From assembly GCA_023266165.1 (NCBI GenBank), contig JAHFRR010000044.1:2743-9581 (forward strand): a DNA stretch of 6,839 nt, written 5' to 3'. Positions 1 to 6,112 of the stretch are shown piece by piece. A program made the translations under genes and the position numbers. The DNA comes from Thiotrichales bacterium. GTDB taxonomy: Bacteria; Pseudomonadota; Gammaproteobacteria; Francisellales; CACEW01. Position 1 is the stretch's first letter; every line of letters begins with the position of its first letter. The notes beneath the pieces were generated by a model, which was not told the origin of the DNA, did no database searches, and worked only from the letters and a program-made list of their open reading frames with translations.

Positions 1-19
1 CCGACGGGTCATCTGAGTG

Positions 20-1831
20 CTACATAGCCTCAGTTGCCTTGATAAACCACGCATGCACAGACGGATCCAAACGCGGTAAAAGCTTTTCGCGAACCTGTTG
101 ATGGTAGCGATTGATCGCCTGGATCTCCGTGGCAGAGAGCAGCGTCAGATCCATCAAGTTTTTAGCCAAAGGCACGAACGTTAAGTCTTCAAAACCATAA
201 AAAGGCCCATAAGGGGAGTCTTGATAGCATGGCGCTTGTTTTTCAACGACGAGGCATAGGTTCTCAATACGAATTCCATAGTGGTCTTTGAGATAATAGC
301 CCGGTTCGTTGCTGACAACCATCCCAGGCATCAGGGCTGTATTGCGCATACGCGGGGAAATCACCTGCGGGCCCTCATGCACACACAAATGTGCGCCCAC
401 GCCATGCCCTGTACCATGCTGATAGTTCAAGCCATACTGCCATAAAAATTGCCGCGCCAGGATATCCACATGCGTACCGTTGGCGCCCTGAGGAAAGATC
501 GCTTGACGCAAGGCCAAGTGGCCTTTGAGCACCAAGGTATAATCCCGCTTTTGCGTCGGGGTCGGCGTCCCCAAGTGCACCACGCGTGTGACATCCGTGG
601 TTCCCATAGGATACTGCGCACCTGAATCTAACAAAAATAACGAGCTGTCATCCACTGGCCGATCAGATTCAGGCGTCACACTGTAATGAATCACGGCGCC
701 ATCGGGCCCAAAGCCACTGATGGTTCGAAAGCTTTCTCCCAAAAACAAAGGGGACTTTGCCCGAAATTCATGGAGTTTATGCGCCAGCGAAAGTTCTGTC
801 ACCCCTTCTCGCCAATGGGTTTTCAACCAAAATAAAAAGTGCGTCAAAGCCACGCCATCCATCAGGTGGGCTTCGATCATGCCTTCAATCTCAACTGTAT
901 TTTTACACGCTTTTTTCATGACAATCGGTGAGCGCTCTTCATGAAGCTGCGCGTGTTTGAGATGCTGAGCAATCCAAAAGCTCACAACATGAGGATCGAC
1001 CCACACCAAGCCCTTGAGGACATGCAGATGGGCCTCAAAGTCTTCATAGTCATAGGCTGTGATCTTTTGGGTTTGACAATAGTGCGCGATCTCGAGAGGC
1101 TTAATCCGATCACGCCCCACAAACCATTTGGCTTCTTGATGGGTAATCAAGGCATAGCTCACCACTACAGGGTTATAGTCAATGTCGGATCCACGGATAT
1201 TGAAAAGCCATGCGATTTCATCTAACGCATTCAACACCAAGGCTTCCACCCCTTTTTCCTGCATCTGCATGCGTAGCCAAGCCAGCTTTTCCACCGTGCT
1301 CATGCCCGAGTATTTAACATCATGAATGCGAATGGGACTGCAAAACCCTTGCGTTGCAAGATCCGTACGCATGGCATCAATATTATTGATCTCTTGAGAC
1401 ACCAATCTCCCCCCAATGGTTTTCAACGCATTCTCAAGCTCTCGGGCTTGGTTGATACTGATGTTTTGGGGGTCAACACCCATCTGTACCTGAGCTTTGG
1501 ACAGCGATCGAATCCAACCCGGCACATCTGCAATCACCCCTTGCGCTTGGGGAATCAGACTGAAAATCTCAGGATCCAGCTCTTGTTCAGCTTGCAACAC
1601 ATAACGACCATCTGTCCAGAGCAAGCCGCGCTCCAACCCGATCACCACATCCCCTGCAGAGCCTGTAAACCCTGAGATCCACTCACGACGCTTGGCGTGC
1701 TCTGGCAGATATTCATTGCGATGGGCGTCCGTTGCAGGGACATAATAATAATCCAACCCTTGCGTACGCAGGGTTTTTTGCAATGCAGACACTCTTTCTG
1801 AGATCCGATGCGTCAGATTATTTTTTTTCAT
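20..1831 (-). CDS. pepP: Xaa-Pro aminopeptidase, long (about 600 aa) M24B form
   Basis: Predicted cytoplasmic metallopeptidase that removes the N-terminal residue of peptides whose second residue is proline. The 603-residue protein has two creatinase-type N-terminal domains (about 10-150 and 160-310), then the pita-bread M24 catalytic domain (about 315-535) and a C-terminal tail typical of the long aminopeptidase P form. All five metal ligands of the family are visible: D402 (LLDSGAQY), D413 (GTTDVTR), H476 (HGTGHGVGAH), E509 (NEPGYY) and E523 (GIRIENL); H382 fits the usual substrate-binding histidine. The ATG start is supported by AGAGGA (1838-1843) six bases upstream. It lies 32 bp after deoB and is probably the third gene of the udk-deoB operon. 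It resembles the eukaryote-like long form rather than the roughly 440-aa PepP of E. coli, so the symbol is approximate. Family assignment is firm; substrate preference is inferred. Confidence 0.93.
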   Translation of the reverse strand: MKKNNLTHRISERVSALQKTLRTQGLDYYYVPATDAHRNEYLPEHAKRREWISGFTGSAGDVVIGLERGLLWTDGRYVLQAEQELDPEIFSLIPQAQGVIADVPGWIRSLSKAQVQMGVDPQNISINQARELENALKTIGGRLVSQEINNIDAMRTDLATQGFCSPIRIHDVKYSGMSTVEKLAWLRMQMQEKGVEALVLNALDEIAWLFNIRGSDIDYNPVVVSYALITHQEAKWFVGRDRIKPLEIAHYCQTQKITAYDYEDFEAHLHVLKGLVWVDPHVVSFWIAQHLKHAQLHEERSPIVMKKACKNTVEIEGMIEAHLMDGVALTHFLFWLKTHWREGVTELSLAHKLHEFRAKSPLFLGESFRTISGFGPDGAVIHYSVTPESDRPVDDSSLFLLDSGAQYPMGTTDVTRVVHLGTPTPTQKRDYTLVLKGHLALRQAIFPQGANGTHVDILARQFLWQYGLNYQHGTGHGVGAHLCVHEGPQVISPRMRNTALMPGMVVSNEPGYYLKDHYGIRIENLCLVVEKQAPCYQDSPYGPFYGFEDLTFVPLAKNLMDLTLLSATEIQAINRYHQQVREKLLPRLDPSVHAWFIKATEAM

Positions 1832-1863
1832 GATAGATCCTCTTTGATGCTTGACTGATTTTT

Positions 1864-3123
1864 TTAGATAAAGCAGGGGGTGCCAGATAAACCCTGCACG
1901 GAAACGCCCAAATACGCCCCAACCGTCTGACCAATGTCAGCAAAGCTGGTTCTTAATCCTAGATTTTTTAAATTATTTAAGTGACCTACCTCGCCTTTTT
2001 GAGCAGCGAGGGGTTTTGACCAAAAAAGTGCAGGGATATTCTCCCGCGTATGGCCCGTACCAGGCCAGGTAGGGTCACAACCATGATCTGCCGTGATGAC
2101 CAAGAGATCGTCCTCACCCATCAGGCTTTCGAGCAAAGGCAGCTGGGCATCAAACAACTCCAGAGCTTGTGCATAGCCCTTCACATCGCGCCGATGGCCA
2201 TAGTGAGAATCAAAATCCACAAAATTGGTCATGATCAAGCAACTTTCTGGATATGCTTGAACCGCTTGGAGCGTGGCCTCAAACAAAGCGGTGTTGCCAT
2301 CTGCCTTGATGACGTGAGAAACACCTTGATGGGCATAGATATCGCTGATCTTGCCAATCCCAATGACGGGAACCCCTGATTCCACACAGCGATCCAATAG
2401 CGTAGGCTTAGGAGGCAAAACTGCCAGATCTTTACGATTCCCCGTACGCCGGTAGTGCCCAGATTCCCCTGTGAAAGGCCGTGCGATCACCCGCCCAATA
2501 TGATACTCATCCACCAACTCGCGCGCAAGTTGGCAAAGGGCATAGAGCCGATCTAATCCAAAATGGGTTTCATGTGCTGCAATTTGAAAGACACTGTCAT
2601 CTGAGGTATACACAATCGGCTTACCGGTTTGCACATGCAAATCCCCCAGCTCTTCTAAGATCGTTGTTCCAGAGGCATGCTTTTCGCCTAACACCCCCGG
2701 CAGATGGCCACGCGTGATGAGTTCTTGGATGAGTTTTTTCGGAAAACACGGGGTTTGCAAGGGGAAATACCCCCACTCAGACTCCACAGGCACACCCGCG
2801 ATCTCCCAATGGCCGCTGGGCGTGTCTTTCCCGAAGCTCACCTCATGACACACGCCAAAAGCGCCTTCAACACCTTCCATTTCATGAGATGGCAGGGCAG
2901 AGAGCTGAATAGACTTTCCGGTGCTCAGCTGATAAGCCTGCTCTAAGCCATAACGCGAAAGATGAGGCAGCGAGAGCGAGTATCCCCTCTGAGCTTTGAC
3001 ATATTCGGCAATATGGCCGAGCGTGTCAGCACCCACATCCTGAAAGCGATCCGCATCGGGGGCAGCCCCTACTCCAAAAGAATCCATGATCAACAAGATC
3101 ACACGCCTGGCAGAGCTTTTCAT
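1864..3123 (-). CDS. deoB: phosphopentomutase
   Basis: Converts (deoxy)ribose 1-phosphate to (deoxy)ribose 5-phosphate, linking nucleoside phosphorolysis to central carbon metabolism; a cytoplasmic alkaline-phosphatase-superfamily enzyme needing two Mn ions. The 419 residues contain the expected blocks: MDSFGVG (D14), DTLGH, KDTPSGHWE with the presumed phospho-acceptor T101, TSDDSVFQIAAHE, RTGNRKD, TNFVDFDSHYGHRRD (D305, H310), TADHGCDP (D346, H347) and HTRE (H358). Ligand spacing matches the Bacillus cereus enzyme. Two oddities: the usual GTDHTRE reads GTGHTRE (G357), and about nine extra residues (around 380-388) precede the LGLRTSFADIGQT block. Its ATG overlaps the udk stop as ATGA and has GGAGG (3128-3132) four bases upstream, so it is translated with udk. 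No other deo genes are in the window. Function is well supported. Confidence 0.96.
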   Translation of the reverse strand: MKSSARRVILLIMDSFGVGAAPDADRFQDVGADTLGHIAEYVKAQRGYSLSLPHLSRYGLEQAYQLSTGKSIQLSALPSHEMEGVEGAFGVCHEVSFGKDTPSGHWEIAGVPVESEWGYFPLQTPCFPKKLIQELITRGHLPGVLGEKHASGTTILEELGDLHVQTGKPIVYTSDDSVFQIAAHETHFGLDRLYALCQLARELVDEYHIGRVIARPFTGESGHYRRTGNRKDLAVLPPKPTLLDRCVESGVPVIGIGKISDIYAHQGVSHVIKADGNTALFEATLQAVQAYPESCLIMTNFVDFDSHYGHRRDVKGYAQALELFDAQLPLLESLMGEDDLLVITADHGCDPTWPGTGHTRENIPALFWSKPLAAQKGEVGHLNNLKNLGLRTSFADIGQTVGAYLGVSVQGLSGTPCFI

Positions 3124-3788
3124 CGCACCTCCGCCAACTTTTTGTGCCTGGCTGAAGGCCCGTTTAACAGCTCTTTCATTTTGGCTTGTACAAGCTCAAT
3201 AGCAATCCGATTGCGACCTCCATGCGGCACAATCAAATGAGCATAACGCTTCGAAGGCTCGATAAATTTTAAAAACATCGGGCGCACGGTTTTTTCATAT
3301 TGACCAATCACAGATTCCATCGTCCGACCCCGATCCACCACATCCCGCTGAAGTCTTCGAATAAAGCAGGTATCCAACGGCGTATCAACAAAAATGCGAA
3401 TATCCATCAGCTCACGCAATTTTGGTTCCACAAAAATCAAAATTCCTTCCAGCACAATAATAGAATTCTCCGCGCTGATCGCCCGTGTTTCATGGCTTCT
3501 GGCATGGATAGAGTAGTCATAAACAGGAATCTCAACAGATCTTCCCGCCTTCAACTCACTCAAATGATGGCAGAGAAGATCATGATCAAACGCATCGGGA
3601 TGGTCAAAGTTAATCTGATTGCGCTCGTCCAGGGAGAGATCTGACAGATCTTTGTAATAAGCATCTTCTGAAATCACAACGACGTGCTTCGAGCCCAGCT
3701 CATTGACAATGGTATTAGACAGTAAACTTTTTCCAGATCCTGATGGCCCCGCCACTCCAATGACAATCACTTCGTTTTGCACGCCCAC
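3120..3788 (-). CDS. udk: uridine/cytidine kinase
   Basis: Phosphorylates uridine and cytidine to UMP and CMP using a nucleoside triphosphate; a cytoplasmic enzyme of pyrimidine salvage. The 222-residue protein has Walker A GPSGSGKS (14-21), EDAYYKDL (41-48), the nucleoside-binding FDHPDAFDHD block (61-70), YDYSIHAR (90-97), the Walker B-like VLEGILIF (112-119), the lid arginines in RRLQRDVVDRGR (144-155) and EPSKRYAHLIVPHGG (177-191). Length is normal for the family. The start is GTG, supported by GGGAG (3795-3799) six bases upstream; a second in-frame GTG two codons later is less well placed. A separate promoter lies immediately upstream. It is the first gene of the udk-deoB-pepP operon and overlaps deoB by 4 bp, which fits joint use in nucleoside recycling. 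Confidence 0.96.
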   Translation of the reverse strand: MGVQNEVIVIGVAGPSGSGKSLLSNTIVNELGSKHVVVISEDAYYKDLSDLSLDERNQINFDHPDAFDHDLLCHHLSELKAGRSVEIPVYDYSIHARSHETRAISAENSIIVLEGILIFVEPKLRELMDIRIFVDTPLDTCFIRRLQRDVVDRGRTMESVIGQYEKTVRPMFLKFIEPSKRYAHLIVPHGGRNRIAIELVQAKMKELLNGPSARHKKLAEVR

Positions 3789-3794
3789 CCAGAA

Positions 3795-3799
3795 CTCCC
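3795..3799 (-). promoter_or_regulatory. ribosome-binding site that fixes the GTG start of udk
   Basis: On the minus strand GGGAG is followed by six bases and then GTG at 3788. This supports the GTG as start. An ATG a few bases upstream (3801-3799) is out of frame with Udk. Confidence 0.55.
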
Positions 3800-3812
3800 A
3801 TTGATTTTAACT

Positions 3813-3881
3813 CGCCCTAGCCCTCAGACCACCATAGCCATTTCATCTCAATTTGTCAAAGGATTCGAGGGGGTTAGGGTG
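3813..3881. repeat. imperfect inverted repeat flanking the udk promoter
   Basis: The arm CGCCCTAGCCCTC (3813-3825) matches the reverse complement of GAGGGGGTTAGGGTG (3867-3881) with two mismatches and a two-base bulge. The arms enclose the -35 and -10 boxes and one covers the expected transcription start. It could be an operator pair or a stem in read-through mRNA from mazF. It lacks the uninterrupted stem and following U run of an intrinsic terminator. It may also be chance similarity in a GC-rich leader. Confidence 0.35.
3831..3859 (-). promoter_or_regulatory. sigma70-type promoter of udk-deoB-pepP
   Basis: The minus strand shows a perfect -35 box TTGACA (3859-3854), a 17-base spacer and a -10 box TATGGT (3836-3831; four of six consensus bases). 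Transcription would begin near 3824, giving a leader of about 35 bases before the udk GTG. It is the best promoter-like sequence in the window and lies in the only gap between mazF and udk, so the nucleoside operon is probably transcribed independently of mazEF. No start-site data are available here. Confidence 0.7.
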
Positions 3882-3888
3882 AAAAATT

Positions 3889-4248
3889 TTATTCTGCTGA
3901 CAAGGTATCTGCGCCAATCATTGGAATAATTCGTGCAAGCACCTCATGCATGATTTTTTGCGGTGCGCGCGCGATAAACTTTACCTTACGATCTGTCCAT
4001 GAAAGGGTTTGAATTATGCCAGCCGCGACCACAGAAGGCTTGCTTAAGCTATCTAACGGCACTTCCGTCAAAACGCCCCGAATGCTGGTACTGATGGGGC
4101 AGCAGATAAGCAAGCCTGTTTTTACATTATATAAACGAGAAGACAACACCAAAGCGGGGCGGTACTTGCCAATCTCCTTACCTTTGATAGGTTCAAAATC
4201 AAGCCAAACGATATCGTTCCGCTCTGGAACATATGATCTAGCTGCCAT
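3889..4248 (-). CDS. mazF: MazF/PemK-family mRNA interferase toxin
   Basis: Sequence-specific endoribonuclease toxin that cuts mRNA when its antitoxin is lost. The 119-residue protein begins with the family pattern YVPERNDIVWLDFEP (6-20), followed by GKEIGKYRPALVLS (23-36), YNVKTGLLICCPISTSIRG (40-58) and a C-terminal region around IIQTLSWTDRK. By alignment with E. coli MazF, the active-site residues Glu24, Arg29 and Thr53 correspond to E25, R30 and T54, so it looks intact and active. The ATG overlaps the end of mazE by 11 bp and has only a weak ribosome-binding sequence, which suggests translation coupled to the antitoxin and therefore lower toxin output. The stop is TAA at 3889-3891. The cleavage motif cannot be read from sequence. 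Confidence 0.92.
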   Translation of the reverse strand: MAARSYVPERNDIVWLDFEPIKGKEIGKYRPALVLSSRLYNVKTGLLICCPISTSIRGVLTEVPLDSLSKPSVVAAGIIQTLSWTDRKVKFIARAPQKIMHEVLARIIPMIGADTLSAE

Positions 4249-4510
4249 GAGGGTCTATCTCAGATATCGAAAGCTCAGCAAGCAGCTCACTATGCGCTGT
4301 CACGCGATCTAGATCTGCCAATAATTGCTCTTCTGTATATCGTACTGCTGAGAAATGCTGAGGCATTACTTTACGAATAGTTAGCCCTTGCTCTGTCACA
4401 TCTACATCAATCTCAGCACCCACGTGAAAACCTGGCACATCACGCATCACACCCGAAACACGCAAGCCCAATCCATTGCCCCACTTTTGAATTTTAGCAT
4501 GAACGTGCAT
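4238..4510 (-). CDS. mazE: MazE-family antitoxin (AbrB/SpoVT swapped-hairpin DNA-binding domain)
   Basis: Antitoxin partner of the adjacent MazF: it should bind and block the toxin and repress its own promoter. The 90-residue protein carries an N-terminal AbrB-type barrel (about 3-48: HAKIQKWGNGLGLRV, then VGAEIDVDVTEQGLTIRKV). The acidic C-terminal tail, with YTEEQLLADLDRV near residue 60-70, resembles the toxin-neutralising tail of MazE proteins. I chose the ATG at 4510 because a perfect AGGAGG sits six bases upstream; a GTG at 4528 would add six residues (MRRRCA) and lies inside that ribosome-binding region. The typical WGNSLAVRIP motif is diverged here to WGNGLGLRVSG, so the operator may also differ from E. 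coli. Antitoxin before toxin with an 11-bp overlap is the usual arrangement. Confidence 0.9.
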   Translation of the reverse strand: MHVHAKIQKWGNGLGLRVSGVMRDVPGFHVGAEIDVDVTEQGLTIRKVMPQHFSAVRYTEEQLLADLDRVTAHSELLAELSISEIDPHGS

Positions 4511-4516
4511 AGCACA

Positions 4517-4522
4517 CCTCCT
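4517..4522 (-). promoter_or_regulatory. strong ribosome-binding site of mazE
   Basis: AGGAGG on the minus strand, within a longer GAGGAGGAGGTG run, lies six bases before the ATG at 4510. It decides that start over the upstream GTG at 4528 and predicts high antitoxin translation relative to MazF, which has only a weak site. Confidence 0.75.
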
Positions 4523-4546
4523 CCTCACAACCTCTCACCCAAGCAG

Positions 4547-4573
4547 TGTATACTATGTTTATACAAATAACAA
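4547..4573 (-). promoter_or_regulatory. probable mazEF promoter with overlapping palindromic operator
   Basis: In the 75-base gap between comF and mazE there is a perfect 6-bp inverted repeat, TGTATA-N7-TATACA (4547-4565). Its proximal half can serve as a -10 box (TATACA, 4552-4547) with a -35-like TTGTTA (4573-4568) and a short 15-base spacer. A palindrome overlapping the promoter is what autoregulation by MazE or MazEF would use. The inverted repeat is directly visible; the promoter boxes and the repressor are inferred. No terminator is visible after comF. Confidence 0.5.
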
Positions 4574-4585
4574 TACCCACAACGC

Positions 4586-5221
4586 TCAAACCACCCTCAT
4601 CAACGCAACGGCATCCACACGCTTGACACCTGCTTGCAGGCAGACCTCCGTGACGGCCCTGAGCGTTGAGCCGGTCGTGACCACATCTTCAAAAATCACG
4701 ATATGCTCAGGGATGGAAATATTCTTACGCCAGCGCCAGAGGTCTACGCCTACATTGGACTGACGTGCTTGTTTGGAACGCGTGCTTTGCTTTACTGTGT
4801 GCGCTATTTTTTCTAATGGATATAAAATATTGATGCCTGGCTGTGCATCATTTTTTAAAGCCCGATTCAGCCCGCGCAACAGCCAATCCGTCTGGTTGAA
4901 CCCTCGTACCCAGTAGCGTCGATAATGGATCGGTACCGTGATCCAGTGCGCCGCGTGAAACGCTTGAGGTAAGCTCCAGTATTGGATTTTCAAAAACTCC
5001 AGCCACCATCGGCCATGGAGCATGCTGCGCTGATATTTAAATTGCTTAAGCAGATGTGCGCTGAGCGCTGTGTAATGCAACCAGGCTCTCAAAGATTGAT
5101 AGGGCTTTGGGTTGGTTTGACAAGCCCCACACACCCCTGGGCTTGAAACTTCTAGAGCGCAGCGCTCACAAGTGATCTTAGGATCTATCCAAGGCAGTGC
5201 GTTGAAGCACGCTGGACACAT
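4586..5221 (-). CDS. comF: ComF/GntX-family amidophosphoribosyltransferase-like protein (N-terminus probably longer)
   Basis: ComF proteins are needed for natural DNA uptake in several bacteria and are thought to act at the cytoplasmic side, helping single-stranded DNA import; some relatives (GntX) have unclear roles. From the ATG at 5221 the protein is 211 residues, with a cysteine-rich N-terminus (CPAC at 2-5, CERC at 18-21, CGAC at 31-34), the family block VPIHYRRYWVRGFNQTDWL and the phosphoribosyltransferase PRPP loop FEDVVTTGST (177-186). The frame stays open upstream to the mlaF stop at 5288-5290 and encodes SRCILCLQASSAARM, supplying the first CxxC of the family zinc finger. The true start is therefore probably near 5285-5270, but no standard in-frame start codon exists there. 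It follows mlaF directly and is probably co-transcribed with it. Confidence 0.85.
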   Translation of the reverse strand: MCPACFNALPWIDPKITCERCALEVSSPGVCGACQTNPKPYQSLRAWLHYTALSAHLLKQFKYQRSMLHGRWWLEFLKIQYWSLPQAFHAAHWITVPIHYRRYWVRGFNQTDWLLRGLNRALKNDAQPGINILYPLEKIAHTVKQSTRSKQARQSNVGVDLWRWRKNISIPEHIVIFEDVVTTGSTLRAVTEVCLQAGVKRVDAVALMRVV

Positions 5222-5287
5222 GCGCGCAGCACTCGACGCCTGTAAACACAGGATGCATCGAGAAAAAAACTTTAAAACTTGACACTC

Positions 5288-6097
5288 CTAGGGTTCATTT
5301 AAAAAATCCTTTTGCAAAGACTGTGCTGGATAGTGAAAGGGTACAGGGCCGTCCGGACGACCATGAACAAACTGATCTACCCGCTCCGATGTATCTCTGT
5401 CGATCTCATCTGGCGTTCCCGCGCCAATCACATGGCCATTTGATAAGATATACACGTAATCGGCAATACTCAAAACCTCACTCACATCATGCGAGACAAT
5501 CACAGAGGTGAGCCCCAGCGCATCATTGAGCGTACGCACCAGCTTCAAGAGCACACCCATGGAAATCGGATCTTGACCCGTGAAGGGCTCATCATAGAGC
5601 ATCAGCTCAGGGTCTAGGGCAATGGCACGCGCCAGCGCCACGCGCCGAGCCATGCCGCCGGACAACTCATTGGGCATCATATTGCGCGCGCCCCGCAAAC
5701 CCACAGCCTCCAGCTTCATGTAGACAATATCTTGAATCATAGCTTCCGAGAGCTGGGTGTGCTCCCTTAAAGGAAAAGCGACATTGTCATACACACTGAG
5801 ATCTGTAAAAAGCGCCCCGCTTTGAAAAAGCATGCCCATGCGCTTTCGCAATTGGAACAACGCGCGACGCGAGAGCTGCCCCACCTCCTCGCCCAACACA
5901 ACAATCGACCCTGAGTCAGCCCTCAAAAGCCCGCCCATCAAGTGCAGCAGCGTGGTCTTACCTGTGCCACTGGGGCCCATGATCGCGGTGATTTTACCCG
6001 GCGGGATTTCTAGGGTGAGCCCCTCAAAAATGGCACGTTCGCCTCGATAGAAACACACATCAGATAAAATATTTTGAGATAAAGTAGGCTCTGTCAT
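5288..6097 (-). CDS. mlaF: MlaF, ATPase of the Mla phospholipid transport system
   Basis: Cytoplasmic ATPase of the MlaFEDB inner-membrane complex, which moves phospholipids between the membranes and helps keep the outer membrane asymmetric. Using the ATG at 6097 the protein has 269 residues, the length of E. coli MlaF. Visible motifs are Walker A GPSGTGKT (41-48), Q-loop Q92, signature LSGGM (145-149), Walker B LMLYDEP (165-171, catalytic E170), FTGQDP, H-loop H203 and the MlaF-type tail GPVPFHYPA. That tail separates it from generic ABC ATPases. The start is supported by AAGGA (6108-6112) ten bases upstream; a GTG at 6118 would add seven residues and overlap tssM. Unusually, the next gene is comF and not mlaE, and the preceding gene is tssM, so the permease and the MlaD, MlaC and MlaB partners must lie elsewhere if the system is complete. 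Confidence 0.93.
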   Translation of the reverse strand: MTEPTLSQNILSDVCFYRGERAIFEGLTLEIPPGKITAIMGPSGTGKTTLLHLMGGLLRADSGSIVVLGEEVGQLSRRALFQLRKRMGMLFQSGALFTDLSVYDNVAFPLREHTQLSEAMIQDIVYMKLEAVGLRGARNMMPNELSGGMARRVALARAIALDPELMLYDEPFTGQDPISMGVLLKLVRTLNDALGLTSVIVSHDVSEVLSIADYVYILSNGHVIGAGTPDEIDRDTSERVDQFVHGRPDGPVPFHYPAQSLQKDFLNEP

Positions 6098-6107
6098 AAA
6101 ACATAGA

Positions 6108-6112
6108 TCCTT
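6108..6112 (-). promoter_or_regulatory. ribosome-binding site deciding the mlaF ATG
   Basis: AAGGA on the minus strand overlaps the TAA stop of tssM (6113-6111) and lies ten bases before the ATG at 6097. It favours that ATG over the GTG at 6118 and suggests translation of mlaF is coupled to the end of tssM. Confidence 0.45.

Noticed and set aside
1322..1675. Plus-strand reading frame of 117 residues inside the aminopeptidase gene
   Set aside because: It is antisense to a firmly identified gene, and its translation shows no recognisable domain.
3881..3900. AT-rich AAAATTTT stretch after mazF as a terminator
   Set aside because: There is no GC-rich stem before it; the palindrome is only a few A and T bases.
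4016..4312. Plus-strand reading frame across the mazE-mazF junction
   Set aside because: Antisense to two recognised genes with no family resemblance; other plus-strand frames in the window are rejected for the same reason.
4511..4528. GTG start for mazE at 4528
   Set aside because: It lies within the ribosome-binding region, and the ATG at 4510 has perfect AGGAGG at six bases.
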